Positions 35,101 to 43,937 of a stretch of DNA of 64,000 nucleotides are shown here, one piece after another. The notes under the pieces were generated by a model. The model worked only from the letters and a program-made list of their open reading frames with translations. It ran no database searches and was not told the DNA's origin. Source of the stretch: Lepidonotus clava. Taxonomy: Eukaryota; Annelida; Polychaeta; Phyllodocida; Polynoidae. The DNA lies in the NCBI GenBank assembly GCA_936440205.1, contig OW387140.1:33539659-33603658 (forward strand). The letters are read 5' to 3'. Position 1 is the stretch's first letter. Each line of letters starts with the position of its first letter. Position numbers and translations under genes: made by a program.

Positions 35101-36099
35101 TTTTCAGTTTTAAACTGGTTAATCAGCTCTGTTGGCCAAATTACCACGGTGACCCCCCATTTTTTCGGCTGGATATGGTAGCCTACAACTATATGCATAT
35201 GATATAAAATTTTAGAGCACTTTTCGACGTTCAAATTTTTTGCATGAAACTTTATTTCTGAATTTTTGTATTTTTTGTATAGTTTATTTTGAATACTTGC
35301 CTGTTAAAAATGTATATTTCATCATCATATTTTACAAAAATCTGTCTTTCTCACGTGAGAACACATGAACATATTTATCAAAAGCATTAGGTTGGTCATA
35401 ATGTCATTTCTAACAAAATTATTAGCAAATATAGTCAAAATTTAAATTTTATTTTGCAAGTCTTTTTTTGAATAATTATCATATATTCAGACTGCTGTAG
35501 CTGAAAAGTTTCCATGGTGACCCATGATTTTTTTTACATTTTTGGTGTCTACATAAGTAAAACTTTCATTGTGTAAAATTTTATAGAAATCTCAATGATA
35601 GTTCTATAATGGCGCGATTGTCCTTAACAATGTTAGATCATGTCATGCATTGGTTTGATATCAATTCTAAACATAAATGGAGGAGCACAAAAATGACGGA
35701 AACAACTTTACATAAAACTATGGCCATATGCCAATTTGTCACTTTTATCAATTTTTGAGCTATTTTTAATCTACTTACCAGTCTCTGCATGTTGGCGGCC
35801 TCCGCTAGGTACCTCACGTCGTTGTGTTCAGACAACCACAGCTCTATGTCGTCCTCCGTCTGCTCATGGTCCGTCACCAAACTGCGACGGTTCCGGTTCC
35901 GGGAGGGCGGCGTCGCGTCGTCGCTCTTTCTGCCATCGTCGCGCTTATCAAAGACCGTCTTGACCATCGCCGACGAAGTTCGCCCTCGTTTTACTCTACT
36001 TTCACCCCTGCGTGTCCTTTTTGCGTTGGTTCCGTTTGGGGTAAGCAATAGAATTAAAAATACCAAAAGGACAGAGAGGAAAAATATTTTGCCTCCCAT
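22398..36099 (-). CDS. CAP/EGF/ShKT/mucin-stalk single-pass membrane protein (whole gene)
   Basis: Eleven coding exons give a protein of about 686 residues. In order: signal peptide (about 1-26), a basic linker with RVKRG and RNRNRR, which look like furin-type sites, the CAP domain (about 88-240, with EHNDVR, CGHYTQ and CNYGPSGN), a Cys-rich hinge, an EGF-like repeat, a ShKT domain, a Thr-rich stalk of about 160 residues, a SEA-like segment, one transmembrane helix and a tail of about 56 residues. CAP proteins are usually secreted; this one is tethered on an O-glycosylation-prone stalk. The CAP domain has GQN where many members have GEN, so the usual second glutamate is replaced. All junctions agree in phase except exon 9 to exon 10. 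The ligand is unknown. Confidence 0.85.
23036..23158. repeat. (TA)n-rich microsatellite in a CAP-gene intron
   Basis: Runs of TATATA broken by ATTATA. It lies 27 bases from the exon 10 donor. Confidence 0.9.
23186..23471 (-). CDS. CAP gene exon 10: SEA-like segment and transmembrane helix
   Basis: Codes for DLDLILPEDVLAGIF, an amphipathic helix, then NATVEVTML, a SEA-like strand, an acidic linker and the hydrophobic stretch GWSIGGVAIVAVLAIVGGII ending FRYR. Donor CAG|GTGAG at 23185. The acceptor AATAAAG gives a phase 1 start, which conflicts with the phase 0 end of exon 9. Confidence 0.8.
24451..24476 (+). promoter_or_regulatory. CTCF-like motif
   Basis: GACAGATGGCGTTACC resembles the conserved bilaterian CTCF core (AG-A/G-T/G-GGC-G/A). 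It lies in a CAP-gene intron. Only the motif is seen. Confidence 0.3.
24944..24959 (+). promoter_or_regulatory. CTCF-like motif
   Basis: CTCTAGATGGCGCTACC matches the CTCF core well. The surrounding CACGGGCATGAAC is shared, inverted, with the site near 26650, so the motif may have been carried by a dispersed repeat. Confidence 0.35.
25566..25640 (+). mobile_element. tRNA-like SINE head (copy 1)
   Basis: An A-box-like TGGCCTAGTGGCTAAGG and a B-box-like GGTTCAAATACC (25618-25629) are about 40 bases apart, as in tRNA-derived SINEs. A folded functional tRNA is not supported. Confidence 0.6.
25878..25940 (+). mobile_element. tRNA-like SINE head (copy 2)
   Basis: TATGGCCTAATGGTTAGAG (A box) and GAGTTCAAATCAG (B box, near 25924-25936) have tRNA-like spacing. 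It differs from copy 1 enough to be a separate family or an old copy. Confidence 0.55.
26118..26196 (-). mobile_element. tRNA-like SINE head (copy 3, inverted)
   Basis: On the minus strand, AACCTAGCCTAGTGCTTAG (A box) is followed by GGTGGTTCAAGTCAC (B box). With copies 1 and 2 this makes three tRNA-like promoters within 0.65 kb. Confidence 0.55.
26646..26662 (-). promoter_or_regulatory. CTCF-like motif, minus strand
   Basis: Reads CCTCCAGATGGCACC on the minus strand, after a CACGGGCATGAAC block shared with the plus-strand site near 24950. The two sites face each other. Confidence 0.3.
26990..27612. mobile_element. Copy of the inner element seen at 34233-34863
   Basis: Order and wording match the other copy: ATTGGCACTGTGGCAATAAGG, TTCCATGGTTACC, TTCATAAA, then GGGTTTTACTATAGGGCC near the right end and CTGTGGCAATTAAAG. 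The termini are eroded compared with the other copy. It is non-coding, inside the intron just downstream of the mucin exon, and it ends about 35 bases from that exon's donor. Confidence 0.7.
27648..28234 (-). CDS. CAP gene exon 9: Thr-rich mucin stalk and start of SEA-like segment
   Basis: The acceptor TTTCTCCCAG gives phase 1 entry. The exon reads PLDTTARTTTT, then about 25 units of six residues, TTTTEP changing to TTTTQP towards the end, then a non-repetitive end with VTYRLRVKVN, typical of a SEA first strand. The stalk would be heavily O-glycosylated. The most likely donor is AAG|GTAATT at 27647, phase 0. An alternative donor TTTCTG|GTACTG (exon end 27626) would restore phase with exon 10. 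Repeat copy number is probably variable between individuals. Confidence 0.85.
28948..29045. repeat. Clustered short hairpins (CTTGCGATGG and ACTTGCGGTG)
   Basis: CTTGCGATGG faces CCATCGCAAG, and ACTTGCGGTG faces CACCGCAAGT within 100 bases. It is probably part of a MITE whose outer ends I cannot define. Confidence 0.45.
29385..29936 (+). mobile_element. LINE 3' end
   Basis: On the plus strand the sequence codes for the typical last residues of a CR1/L2-type reverse transcriptase ORF (APRIEMFTPKN, YRLGKLWNELDSSLRNIS, DIFKKEIKDML), then a 3' untranslated part with repeated ATCTC and a terminal AATAAAATG and A/T run. It is 5'-truncated. It ends within ten bases of the exon 8 splice donor of the CAP gene, in antisense orientation. 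Confidence 0.75.
29946..30056 (-). CDS. CAP gene exon 8: ShKT domain
   Basis: One domain in one exon, phase 1 on both sides: ACDNFHELCG, then YACVHENVQQYCPKLCNLC. The six cysteines and the YC-x3-C-x2-C ending are those of ShKT domains, often joined to CAP domains in invertebrates. Confidence 0.85.
30403..30492 (-). CDS. CAP gene exon 7: EGF-like domain
   Basis: Phase 1-1 exon reading CALVCHNGGTLTSD, then CTCQCTENWLGVGCD. Cysteine spacing and the GxGC ending fit a short EGF-like repeat. The phase-symmetric exon is typical of shuffled domains. Confidence 0.85.
30903..30932 (-). CDS. CAP gene exon 6: 30 bp micro-exon
   Basis: Phase 1-1, reading KCSAPSDEC between the acceptor GTTCCAG and donor GTAAGT. 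It links the Cys-rich hinge to the EGF-like exon. At 30 bases it is easily missed; phase agreement on both sides supports it. Confidence 0.7.
31220..31314 (-). CDS. CAP gene exon 5: end of CAP domain and Cys-rich hinge
   Basis: Completes CNYGPSGN from exon 4, then GVAPYTSGDPCTKC and GRGWCWDNLCD. This hinge with CxxC and WCW-x3-C follows the CAP domain in CRISP and related proteins. Acceptor TCCACAG, donor GTGAG. Confidence 0.88.
31789..32346 (-). repeat. Six further 93 bp tandem copies of exon 4 plus its splice donor
   Basis: Following exon 4 on the minus strand, its last part (CCCGAGTTGTACGACC through TGTAACTACGGACCCTC), the donor and about 20 intron bases repeat six more times. The donor-equivalent positions are at 32347, 32254, 32161, 32068, 31975, 31882 and 31789, exactly 93 bases apart. 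GTAAGT survives in exon 4 and in the copies ending at 31975 and 31789; the others read ATAAGT, a CpG-type change. In the CAP frame every copy meets a stop in the intron part, so they are not read as extra protein by simple read-through. Confidence 0.92.
32347..32468 (-). CDS. CAP gene exon 4: CAP domain core
   Basis: Reads TVWSSTSRVGCAEHFC, then the PNNVTRALLIICNYGP strand, which is the CAP 2 signature region. Acceptor AATCTTCAG, donor TC|GTAAGT. Its 3' portion is the parent of the 93 bp tandem array immediately downstream. Confidence 0.88.
32884..33034 (-). CDS. CAP gene exon 3: CAP domain
   Basis: Reads TTGQNIYLEFPSRFPPEN, then VVEQWYDEISYY and RVCGHYTQ. GHYTQ is the CAP 1 signature. GQN replaces the common GEN. 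Acceptor CTCTACAG, donor GTGAG; phases agree with both neighbours. Confidence 0.9.
33507..33601 (-). CDS. CAP gene exon 2: CAP domain
   Basis: Reads YWDDTLAYMAKDWASRC, then HGQPSGYDWPY. The WDxxLA-x2-A-x2-W-x3-C pattern is diagnostic of the CAP fold. Acceptor TTGTCAG, donor GTAAG. Confidence 0.9.
33679..33865. mobile_element. MITE with GGCGGATCCAG ends
   Basis: CAGGGGCGGATCCAGGG and the complement CCCTGGATCCGCCACC bound about 187 bases with G and C homopolymers. This end type is common in dispersed repeats of invertebrates. It is inside the first coding intron of the CAP gene. A degraded single end of the same type (CAGGGGCAGATCCAGG) is near 36552. Confidence 0.75.
34099..35623. mobile_element. 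TTAA-type TIR element, non-autonomous
   Basis: The 1.53 kb element has perfect 16 bp inverted ends GGACAATCGCGCCATT. Flanks are TCAA on the left and TTAA on the right, a TTAA target duplication with one change. No transposase frame. It contains a nested element at 34233-34863 and lies in the first coding intron of the CAP gene. Confidence 0.8.
34233..34863. mobile_element. Nested TIR element (CCCTTTCACTGCCAGA ends)
   Basis: Inverted ends CCCTTTCACTGCCAGA and TCTGGCAGTGAAAGGG lie wholly inside the TTAA element. The interior matches 26990-27612. It is non-coding, and nesting makes it younger than its host element. Confidence 0.8.
35779..36099 (-). CDS. CAP gene exon 1: signal peptide, basic linker, start of CAP domain
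   Basis: The ATG at 36097-36099 begins MGGKIFFLSVLLVFLILLLT, a clear signal peptide with likely cleavage after NGTNA. A basic region with RVKRG and RNRNRRS looks like pro-protein convertase sites. The exon ends with IELWLSEHNDVRYLAEAANM, the first helix of the CAP domain. Donor CTG|GTAAGT at 35778. Confidence 0.88.
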
Positions 36100-36360
36100 T
36101 TTTCCTGTCTGAATTATTGGCGGAAGCCTTCAATAGAAGTCCTTGAAAAAAAGTTCTGAATAATTGTGTGTGTTCTTTAAGGTGCAATGAGAAGCTACAC
36201 CGCCGTGCAAAATGCATTAATCTTGTTTGTCTGAAGTGACCACTGTACCAAAATGGCCAAATGAACCTATGTCCTTTGTACCCCAACAATGGTGCACTTC
36301 TCTAAATTTAGTCCTGGCTTTATTTTGGTCAACTAATGGGTATCTGAGAACCGTGGGTGG

Positions 36361-36370
36361 TATATATATA
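36361..36370 (-). promoter_or_regulatory. Possible TATA box of the CAP gene
   Basis: TATATATATA about 262 bases upstream of the start codon. No initiator element confirmed; it could be a short microsatellite. Confidence 0.2.
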
Positions 36371-36734
36371 GGCTCTCTGTGGGATTTATAATATTATACA
36401 TCATAAGCAGGTAGGGAAAGTAAGACAAATGGTTCAGGGTTTGGGCAGGTGAGCTGAGACCAGCGCCACAGGTGAGGTAGTCAACTGTGACATGAACTCT
36501 ACTAAGGTGAACCGTTTATGGGTGGATCCAAGAAGTTTAGATTTCTAAAGCAGGGGCAGATCCAGGGGGTTCCAGGGGATCCTAACCGACCCCCTCCCCA
36601 CCCGCCCGTCCCTCCTCTTGGTGAGGACTTAAACTTGACAAATAGAGAAAACGTTGTTTTAGTACTTAGCCCCCCGCCCCTTCTGAAATCCTGTATTTGT
36701 CCCTGTAAAAGGGAGAATTCTGCTATTTAATAAA

Positions 36735-38405
36735 ATTGCATGTCTGTTCCTCGATGATTCGAAAGTTTTTAATACTGTTGATCATAGCTTTTTGCTGAGG
36801 AAATTATAGGTTTATGGGTTAGATGACAATTGTGTTAATTGATTTACTAATTATTTAAGTGATAGAACACAGGTTACTAAGTTGGGAACCATTACCACAT
36901 CTGAAAGGAACGTAAATTTGGGGGTGTATCAAGGTAGCCCGTTAGGGCCATTATTGTTTATAATTTATATTAATGACGTGTGTAATATTGCTGATAATGT
37001 TTATTGTGACATGTATGCGGATGATACCGTACTGGTCTGTAGTGGTAAATCACAGTTGGAGTCTGTTAGGAATAGCGTGTCTAATCTAGCAAGGGTATGG
37101 AACTGGTGGAATAAGAAAAGGATTACTCTAAATACATTGGAAACCAAGCATAATGCTTACTGGCCCGAGGGGATAGTAAGAGACTACAATATTTGTGTTA
37201 CAACGAGTGGATGTATTGTACATAATGTGGAGACTTATAAGTATCTGGGCATGTATGTTGATCGGCATTAAACCTATCAAAGAATGGTTTCAGATGTGGT
37301 AGCAAAGGTTAATAATAGGTTGATAACATTGGCTAAAATTAGAAAGTTTATCAGACAAGGTTGTACTAATAGCTTAGTACTTTTAATATATTATCATAAT
37401 TTATAATTTAGTGAGGATCAGACCTAGCAATACTACTTCTGAGAAGAGACATTTTACGCTCCTAGCGCCACCTGTTAACCAGTATAAAAGGCGTTGCAAG
37501 GTAGGGAGCGAGTCAGTTAGCAGTTAGTAGAGTTTTAGTAAGAAAGTCAGCAGCATTAGCTGAGCTGCTCGGAGCTATGCCTACCAGCTCCTGCGCAGTA
37601 TACTGGAGTTTACCGATACCAACTACCTCGGACAAAGGATTGTGATAGAGCTAGGCGCTAGGGTGGTCTAGGATGTGCTGGAACAACTTGTATTCTAAAT
37701 GTGGTTGATCACTGAGTAGGAGATGGGAAGGTGGACTGATGGAGACTTATTCACTGTGGCTTTGACTCGGGATGAGATGTTTAATTGAATAAAAACCCTT
37801 TCATTTTAAGAGCTCCCTCATCGCCATTTCTTTTGAACTATTGGGGGATGGATGAATTAACTTTGAGCGCAGTCTGATTGGCTCAATAACTTGGATGAAC
37901 GACTCATGGATAAGTTAATTATACACATCACGCAGTCTTAAATCAACACTAACAAAAGTTCAAGGTTACTGCACTATTATTGTACAAGCAAATGATTCTA
38001 CCCTTGTTGGGTTACATTGGTTTTGTATGTGAGTCAAGGACACAGAAAAAATTGTGAGACTCCAGCCATTACAGAATAGGGTTATTATGTAATCAGTGTA
38101 TTCCTACGATGGAAATGATTGGATTGCATGTTGATCTATCTTTGGAATTATTAGAAAAGAGACAGAAGGTTGTTTTTTTTAAATGATGTATAAATTGATT
38201 GTAATATTGAAAGGAAGATGGGAAATAAGGATTTAAGGAGTAAGGATAAGGTAAGATTTAGTATTGATTTAATTAGCAAGGATAGGGTGTATATAGGAGC
38301 CCTTTTTATAGAGGGGAGAGAATATGAAATGATCTACCTGCTAATTTGCAGAAATCAGAAAGCATAGTGTTGTTTAAAAATCGGATAAAGATGTGTGTCT
38401 AAAGT
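36735..38405 (+). mobile_element. LINE remnant interrupted by an insertion
   Basis: The plus strand codes for reverse transcriptase pieces: a FDDSKVFNTVDHSFLL block, YQGSPLGPLLFIIYINDV, the catalytic MYADDTVLVCSG and YKYLGMYVD up to about 37390. Then 37980-38405 continues with LVGLHWFCM, LQPLQNR and the ORF end. Several stops and frame changes make it inactive. The gap of about 585 bases is an inserted element. Confidence 0.8.
37395..37975 (+). mobile_element. Probable solo LTR (fossil) inside the LINE
   Basis: The inserted sequence of about 580 bases contains AGTATAAAAGGCG near 37481 and GAATAAAAACCC near 37788, spaced as in an LTR promoter and polyadenylation region, and no coding frame. 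Exact ends and target duplication could not be fixed. It is younger than the LINE it interrupts. Confidence 0.4.
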
Positions 38406-39953
38406 AAAAATTATTATTAGGAATTACTATGTCTAAAATGTTGTGGTACCATGTCATTTGTATATATTGTTATTTCACCATTGTTCATTAATGTAATCAT
38501 CAATATTCTATTGTTCATCTACATCGGAAGAACTTCTGTGTTGAAGAGATGTTTAAATAAATATAAAAAAATTGTGACCTGGCTCAATGATGTCTCATTG
38601 GGGAAAATACAATACTCAATTTTGCCATATTTATTTTATGAGTATATACATACATACTTGTCAATTTACCATTCTTGTCACAAGATAATATATGTATAAT
38701 ATCTGTCCCTTGTTCATGAAGGTCATCACACGCCCTGTAAGTACATACTTAGATGAGAGGTTACTCTAGGGACGTTTAAGGACACTCATACTTCATTGCC
38801 TGCCACTGTTATTGTCAACATGTAACATCCTTATTTGGATCCTACAGAGGTGTCAACCCCCAACCCCACTTAAGGACAGCCTTGTTACTCCTCACCCTTC
38901 AGGTATGATTGACAATGATGCAAGCGATATGGACAAGGACAACCTTCACTCTATGATTGAGGACCAGGATGTGTTATGACAAGGTATGCGCGCATAACAT
39001 CAGGGTTAACCCTTTAGCAGTTTAGACCCCTTTGGACTTTGTAATTGCTAGAAGAAGTGCAATATTTTCCCTGAAGTTCCCCCAAAGAATTCCATGAATG
39101 GTACAAATTAGGAAAGAATCTACTAACACCTAGGGGTTAGTTTGGCAGTTATATTTTGAAATTGAGTAAGCTGGTCAGATACGAGATTGAATTAGCTTTC
39201 ATTTTATTCATAGAATGTCATTATTCGTTTATTTTTTATATCTCTGTGTGAGTGTGTAGGAAATATTGCAATAGCAATTAGTGGTAGGTGAACAAAGGTC
39301 CTGAAAACGTTGACCAATAGGTCTCTTAATCTTTTAATCTACCATATTTCTATTGGATCCACATTTTAACAAAATGTATATTGAATCCAATCCAATTTAG
39401 CCCTTTATAACATACTAGTATCAAAGAAAGTGATATTATGACCAGTTGACCTTCCAATGGACGTATGTATGCAATATTGCCACGATTATCAATTACAACC
39501 AATAATGGTGTATCTTATGAAGATTGCTGTGTGAAACATAGGTTATAGTATTGCAAGGGTATTGCAATTACGATGCCACAGCGATGACAGATGGATCATA
39601 ATTACAAATGGACAGTGTGTTTGCTTATGTGAAACATTGACTGTAGTTCCGTATTCAATAGTAACAACGGTCGACTGTACTGCCAGCATTCCAAATTACA
39701 ACGATTCAATTTCCTTATTGCAATGGATCAAATGTCATAGCAATTGTATTGCTATCTCAGTGTAGTATTACTGTAGTATTAGAGCATTGTAATAGCGCGC
39801 AGATATTGACTTGAGAGAAATACCGGAGGTTGTGATGCATAATCACAACACCATCATCAATATGTTTATCAATGTCTGTAAATTTGGCAGAAACCCTGCG
39901 ATAATTGCAACTTGCAATAGTCTATCATGAGGAAGTAGCAAGAAAAGCACTCC
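38406..39953. other. Gene-free stretch
   Basis: No gene supported. A CTCACCCTTCAG...GACAAG|GTATG pair at about 38883-38984 looks like an isolated exon but has no partners. Confidence 0.4.
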
Positions 39954-39957
39954 TTAA

Positions 39958-40672
39958 GGATAGACACCAGTGGTCAGGGGCTAATTCACAAAATTACCTA
40001 TGAATTTCTTAATATCGTTCTGATCATAACATAATATACATTATTTGAAAGCTAATTTTTTCTCCATCTATTGATACTAATAACGTTATTAAGGAATTCA
40101 AAACTGAGATTTCATAAATTTTAAACTGATTTTTTCACTTTTATTTTTTGAACATCAATATCTTGATTAATACTTATCCTACATAAATAATCTTTTACAT
40201 GTCTCTCCCTGACAATCAGATGGAGGGAAGCGTGTCTCAGATTTTTGATTAAGGTCCTAGATTTTATTTTATGGTCAAAAACGGCAAAAAACGGGGAACT
40301 TTTTTTGATTTATTTAAAATATCATTTTCTACATTACATAAAAACTAAACTAAGATATATATAAAAAATTTGAGACACGCTTCCCTGCATATATATGTCA
40401 AGAATATGTACCAGAAATTTCTAAGCTCTAAGTTGGATATTGAGTGAGATATTCATGTTCAAAAAATAAATATGAATATCAAGATTTTTAGATTTGCAGC
40501 CCGGTTATAACACTATTTTTCTAGCTATTTTCATAAAGGTTATATGGATAGATATGGTTATTTCTTGGCTTTTCAATGGTATTATCTATTTAGTTATACA
40601 ATAAGAAACAAGTCTTTTGATTTTCATTAAAGCGAGACACGCCATTCACACCGCAAGCACTGGTGTCTATCC
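39958..40672. mobile_element. TTAA-flanked TIR element, 715 bp
   Basis: TTAA at 39954-39957 and 40673-40676 flank perfect 15 bp inverted ends GGATAGACACCAGTG. A second inverted pair lies inside (GAGGGAAGCGTGTCTCA near 40224 and its complement near 40370). No transposase. It fits a piggyBac-type non-autonomous element. Confidence 0.85.
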
Positions 40673-40676
40673 TTAA

Positions 40677-41367
40677 TAGAATGAAGGTCTATTATTATGT
40701 ATTGCTACTCACTGAGCATAGTACATACGAATAATACAAAACACAAGCTATAGTTTATATGTCTTTATTCAAAGGAAAACACAAAGGCTACAATTCATTG
40801 TCTGAAGTGTTGGTCACTATTATAACCTTACACCAGTTAGTTTGATATGAAGTTAGGATTCCATACTCCTCCTACTTGGACTATCTGCCTTCGCAAATAT
40901 CACATGAATATGGCCCAATATTATTAATTAAATCCATATACAATCCATTTATATCAAGAAATGGTACATTCTCTTAGTCTCTCGAACATACTAAAATCAA
41001 TTGGAACCTTTTAGATATTTACGGAAGAACCTTGTTTCATTTCAATTGTACAATCAAGACTTTTCTTCACGGAAGAAAATTGTAGATATCTATTCTCTTC
41101 ACAAAATTTTCATTAATTTACAATTCTATAATTTGCTTAAGCTTCAACATGCAACAGACGTTTTGATTAATAGAAAAAAGCAACAGTATATTATTTTGTC
41201 GGCCTTCCGAGAGGAAAGTAGACTTTTAAATAGGTCAACAAATATTTAAACCCTTTTGATATAGGTGATATATTATAGGCCTATACGCAAAGTTCTGCAC
41301 TACTATTTTAATCAAAGAGACACAAGTCTTGCACCATGTTAATCATTATCGTGTACGATAAAACCTC
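40677..41367. other. Gene-free AT-rich stretch
   Basis: No gene or repeat boundary recognised. Confidence 0.4.
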
Positions 41368-41580
41368 AAGGCCCTATTACACTACACGACTTGAGCTGCG
41401 ATATTGACACATTATGTTGATATTACAGTTAAATATGCATGAACCAGCAATATAATTATTAAAATTTGGCAATTTGGAGCATGTTACATATGTGTCACCA
41501 AGAATGTTGTCTCTAATATACGTCATTTCTCTACGACATTGGCATATCGCAGCTCATGTCGTGTAGTGTAATAGGGCCTT
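41368..41580. mobile_element. MITE with AAGGCCCTATTACACTACAC ends
   Basis: A 213 bp element with inverted ends of about 33 bases (AAGGCCCTATTACACTACAC, GAC, GAGCTGCGATAT and complement). It is non-coding, and target duplication is not clear. Confidence 0.8.
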
Positions 41581-42276
41581 TAGTACCATGATTTCTCATT
41601 TGTTTTGTAGTTTGTTCACAATAATGAAATTATCCAGGAACCTGACCGTTGGTTGCAATTAGTCTCCAAGGTGGATATGTGTAATGTCTAACGGTTTCAA
41701 GTACCCAAAAACTAGTATTGTGAAGTTGTCCATAGTACGAATGCGCGCAATACAAGACCTGTAGTCTCTTCATTTAGTTTATTTGGTTTTACCCTTTCTC
41801 ACTATGTACAAGTGCTTGTTAACCCTTTCCTAAGCAATCATTTCTTCTAGGGCTAAATCGCGAACTACATTTATTTTAATATAACAAAGCTAAGAAATCA
41901 TTCTCTCTTTTTCATATTGCTGAGCGCATGTTGGCATACACTACTAGTATTCACATAGTAAAATAGAATATCAGTTTCGTTGTATAAAAGTTATGCACGC
42001 AAAAAAGCTCGTGGTGACCCGGTTCAGTTCATTCACTGTCCCTTTGAGAATAAAGGGACAGAATCAAATTAAAGGGCCACAAAAATATAGGGTATTGTCT
42101 ATTTACAAAATCACTTTTGCATCTTTAAGGACAGTAGTACTAGGTGTCCTTATTTTCTTTCACCAGGAGTAGGGAACAGTGAACCTTAAATAATGGAATG
42201 GTAACAAGTGGCGGGGTTAGGGTCTGTGTACATATATTAATAGGCAATTCATAGGGATGACTCTTTCATGTGTTGC

Positions 42277-42336
42277 AATCTTACGTTGTTATAAGTTATA
42301 ACAACGTAAGATTAAAACGTTATAATAACGTTTTAA
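42277..42336. repeat. Two adjoining perfect palindromes
   Basis: AATCTTACGTTGTTATAA and its exact complement are separated by a single G (42277-42313). This is followed directly by TTAAAACGTTAT and its exact complement around a single A (42312-42336). The two share two bases. Confidence 0.95.
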
Positions 42337-42668
42337 ATGTGACCAAAAAGCATTGACAACAGTTTCTGTAACAAGGTTGAGAGCAGGCCTACCAACAGGG
42401 GATACAATGGTTATTTTTGGCATGATAGGATGGCGTCAATCCATTTACATTTCATAATCCTGTCATGAAAAAAACGCACCATACATTAGCACGTACACAG
42501 GGAAAACGATAGACGATCTTCATTTTTGTACATCTTCAACATTTTGATTCCCATTTTAGTCACACACTATGAACGCACAAATAATACAGATGGTAAATGG
42601 TGATAAAATTAGACTATGGTATGGACTGGTGCAAGCTCGCCAACGTTGGATTATGACTTCACTTTCAT

Positions 42669-42813
42669 TAAAGCTGTATTCACACCGGTCGCGGCGCTGC
42701 GCGAGCGAAACGACAACGCGGCATTTTCAGTGTGAATACTCCTTTATAAATATACCGATATGCCGCGCCGCATGTGACCGCGTCGGGCCGCGTCGAGTGT
42801 AAAGACAGCTTTA
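42669..42813. mobile_element. GC-rich MITE with TAAAGCTGT ends
   Basis: About 145 bases bounded by TAAAGCTGTATTCACACCGG and the near complement CGAGTGTAAAGACAGCTTTA. The interior is rich in CG (GCGGCGCTGCGCG, CGCGTCGGGCCGCG), unlike its surroundings. Confidence 0.7.
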
Positions 42814-43937
42814 CACATACATACCTCATGTACACAAACCCTGAGTTGTCACCCACAACTCCGTCTGTGACCATTTCACCCACCACATCAAATTAATAGC
42901 AAATCCTCATAAACAAAACTATGGCAAACACACACACACTACTGGCTAGTTTGTCCATAAGCATAAAACTCAAATGCATTTATAGATTCGCGTGGTTTCG
43001 TACGCTGTACAAAAACTATTTGAAAAACACACTAGAGTTTAATTTGTTAACGTGTGTGATACACGGATGATTCAATAAGAGTTTACAGTATCTTGGCAGA
43101 TTAAGTTGATGTCCTTAAAGAAATGCGAATAAGTACGTTAATACATGACTCCACATGTATAGCCTAAGAAATATGTTAACAGAACAGTCAAGCTAACAAA
43201 ATGTTGGTTAATTTAATTACAGATATACCTCCTGCACTGCTCGGAGTAAAGTTCATGGGAAAATTAACTTTGAGATGAGGGTAATTCAATCGCCGGACAA
43301 AACTTGGTAAAGTACAAAGCATAATGAAGATGGGCATAAATCGAAGTTTTTGTAAGTCAAAATTAACCATGATAATCTGATAAACGCTGACATTTTCATA
43401 GAAAAACATCTGTTACCATTTGCACTTTGCGATCACAGGTTTGGGAAATGACCAAAATTAAATGTGACCGATGAATTGGCTTAAAGGGGAGTTGCGCTAT
43501 GGAGTAACATTAACATAGTACATTTTCATAGTACATAGTACATGGCGGAGATGGAAACGGTGGTTGGTGAACGATAATGCAGAGACTGCAGTATCCTAGT
43601 AACCATATCACAGAACGGTCATTAACTATTAACTCGCGTATTTCCACTTACACTAACTTATTGCGGAGCAAGCCCCTACTCCTATATTTAGTTCCAAAAG
43701 ATACATTTCTTCAGAGATCTGCACAACTTATTGTTTTGTACTCTTTTTATAGCCTATATTTACATATAACATTAAGCTCAAAGTTCCTACGCGATAATTC
43801 TGACACTGAGTTTAAGTTATTGTGACCAACTCTAAGTATGATTATCACAATATCATTGTCCAAATTAAAGCAGGAGGCATTGCTATTCACATTCACATGT
43901 TGTATGCATGTACCATACTAGTTGTTGCGTAACATCA

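Noticed and set aside
38883-38990. Isolated exon-like stretch on the plus strand (CACCCTTCAG ... GACAAG|GTATG) with an acidic frame starting MIDNDASDMDKDNLH
   Set aside because: The frame stops just before the donor and there are no partner exons or recognisable domain.
42569-42886. Overlapping frames on both strands around a CG-rich patch
   Set aside because: The patch is a GC-rich MITE, and the frames span its ends.
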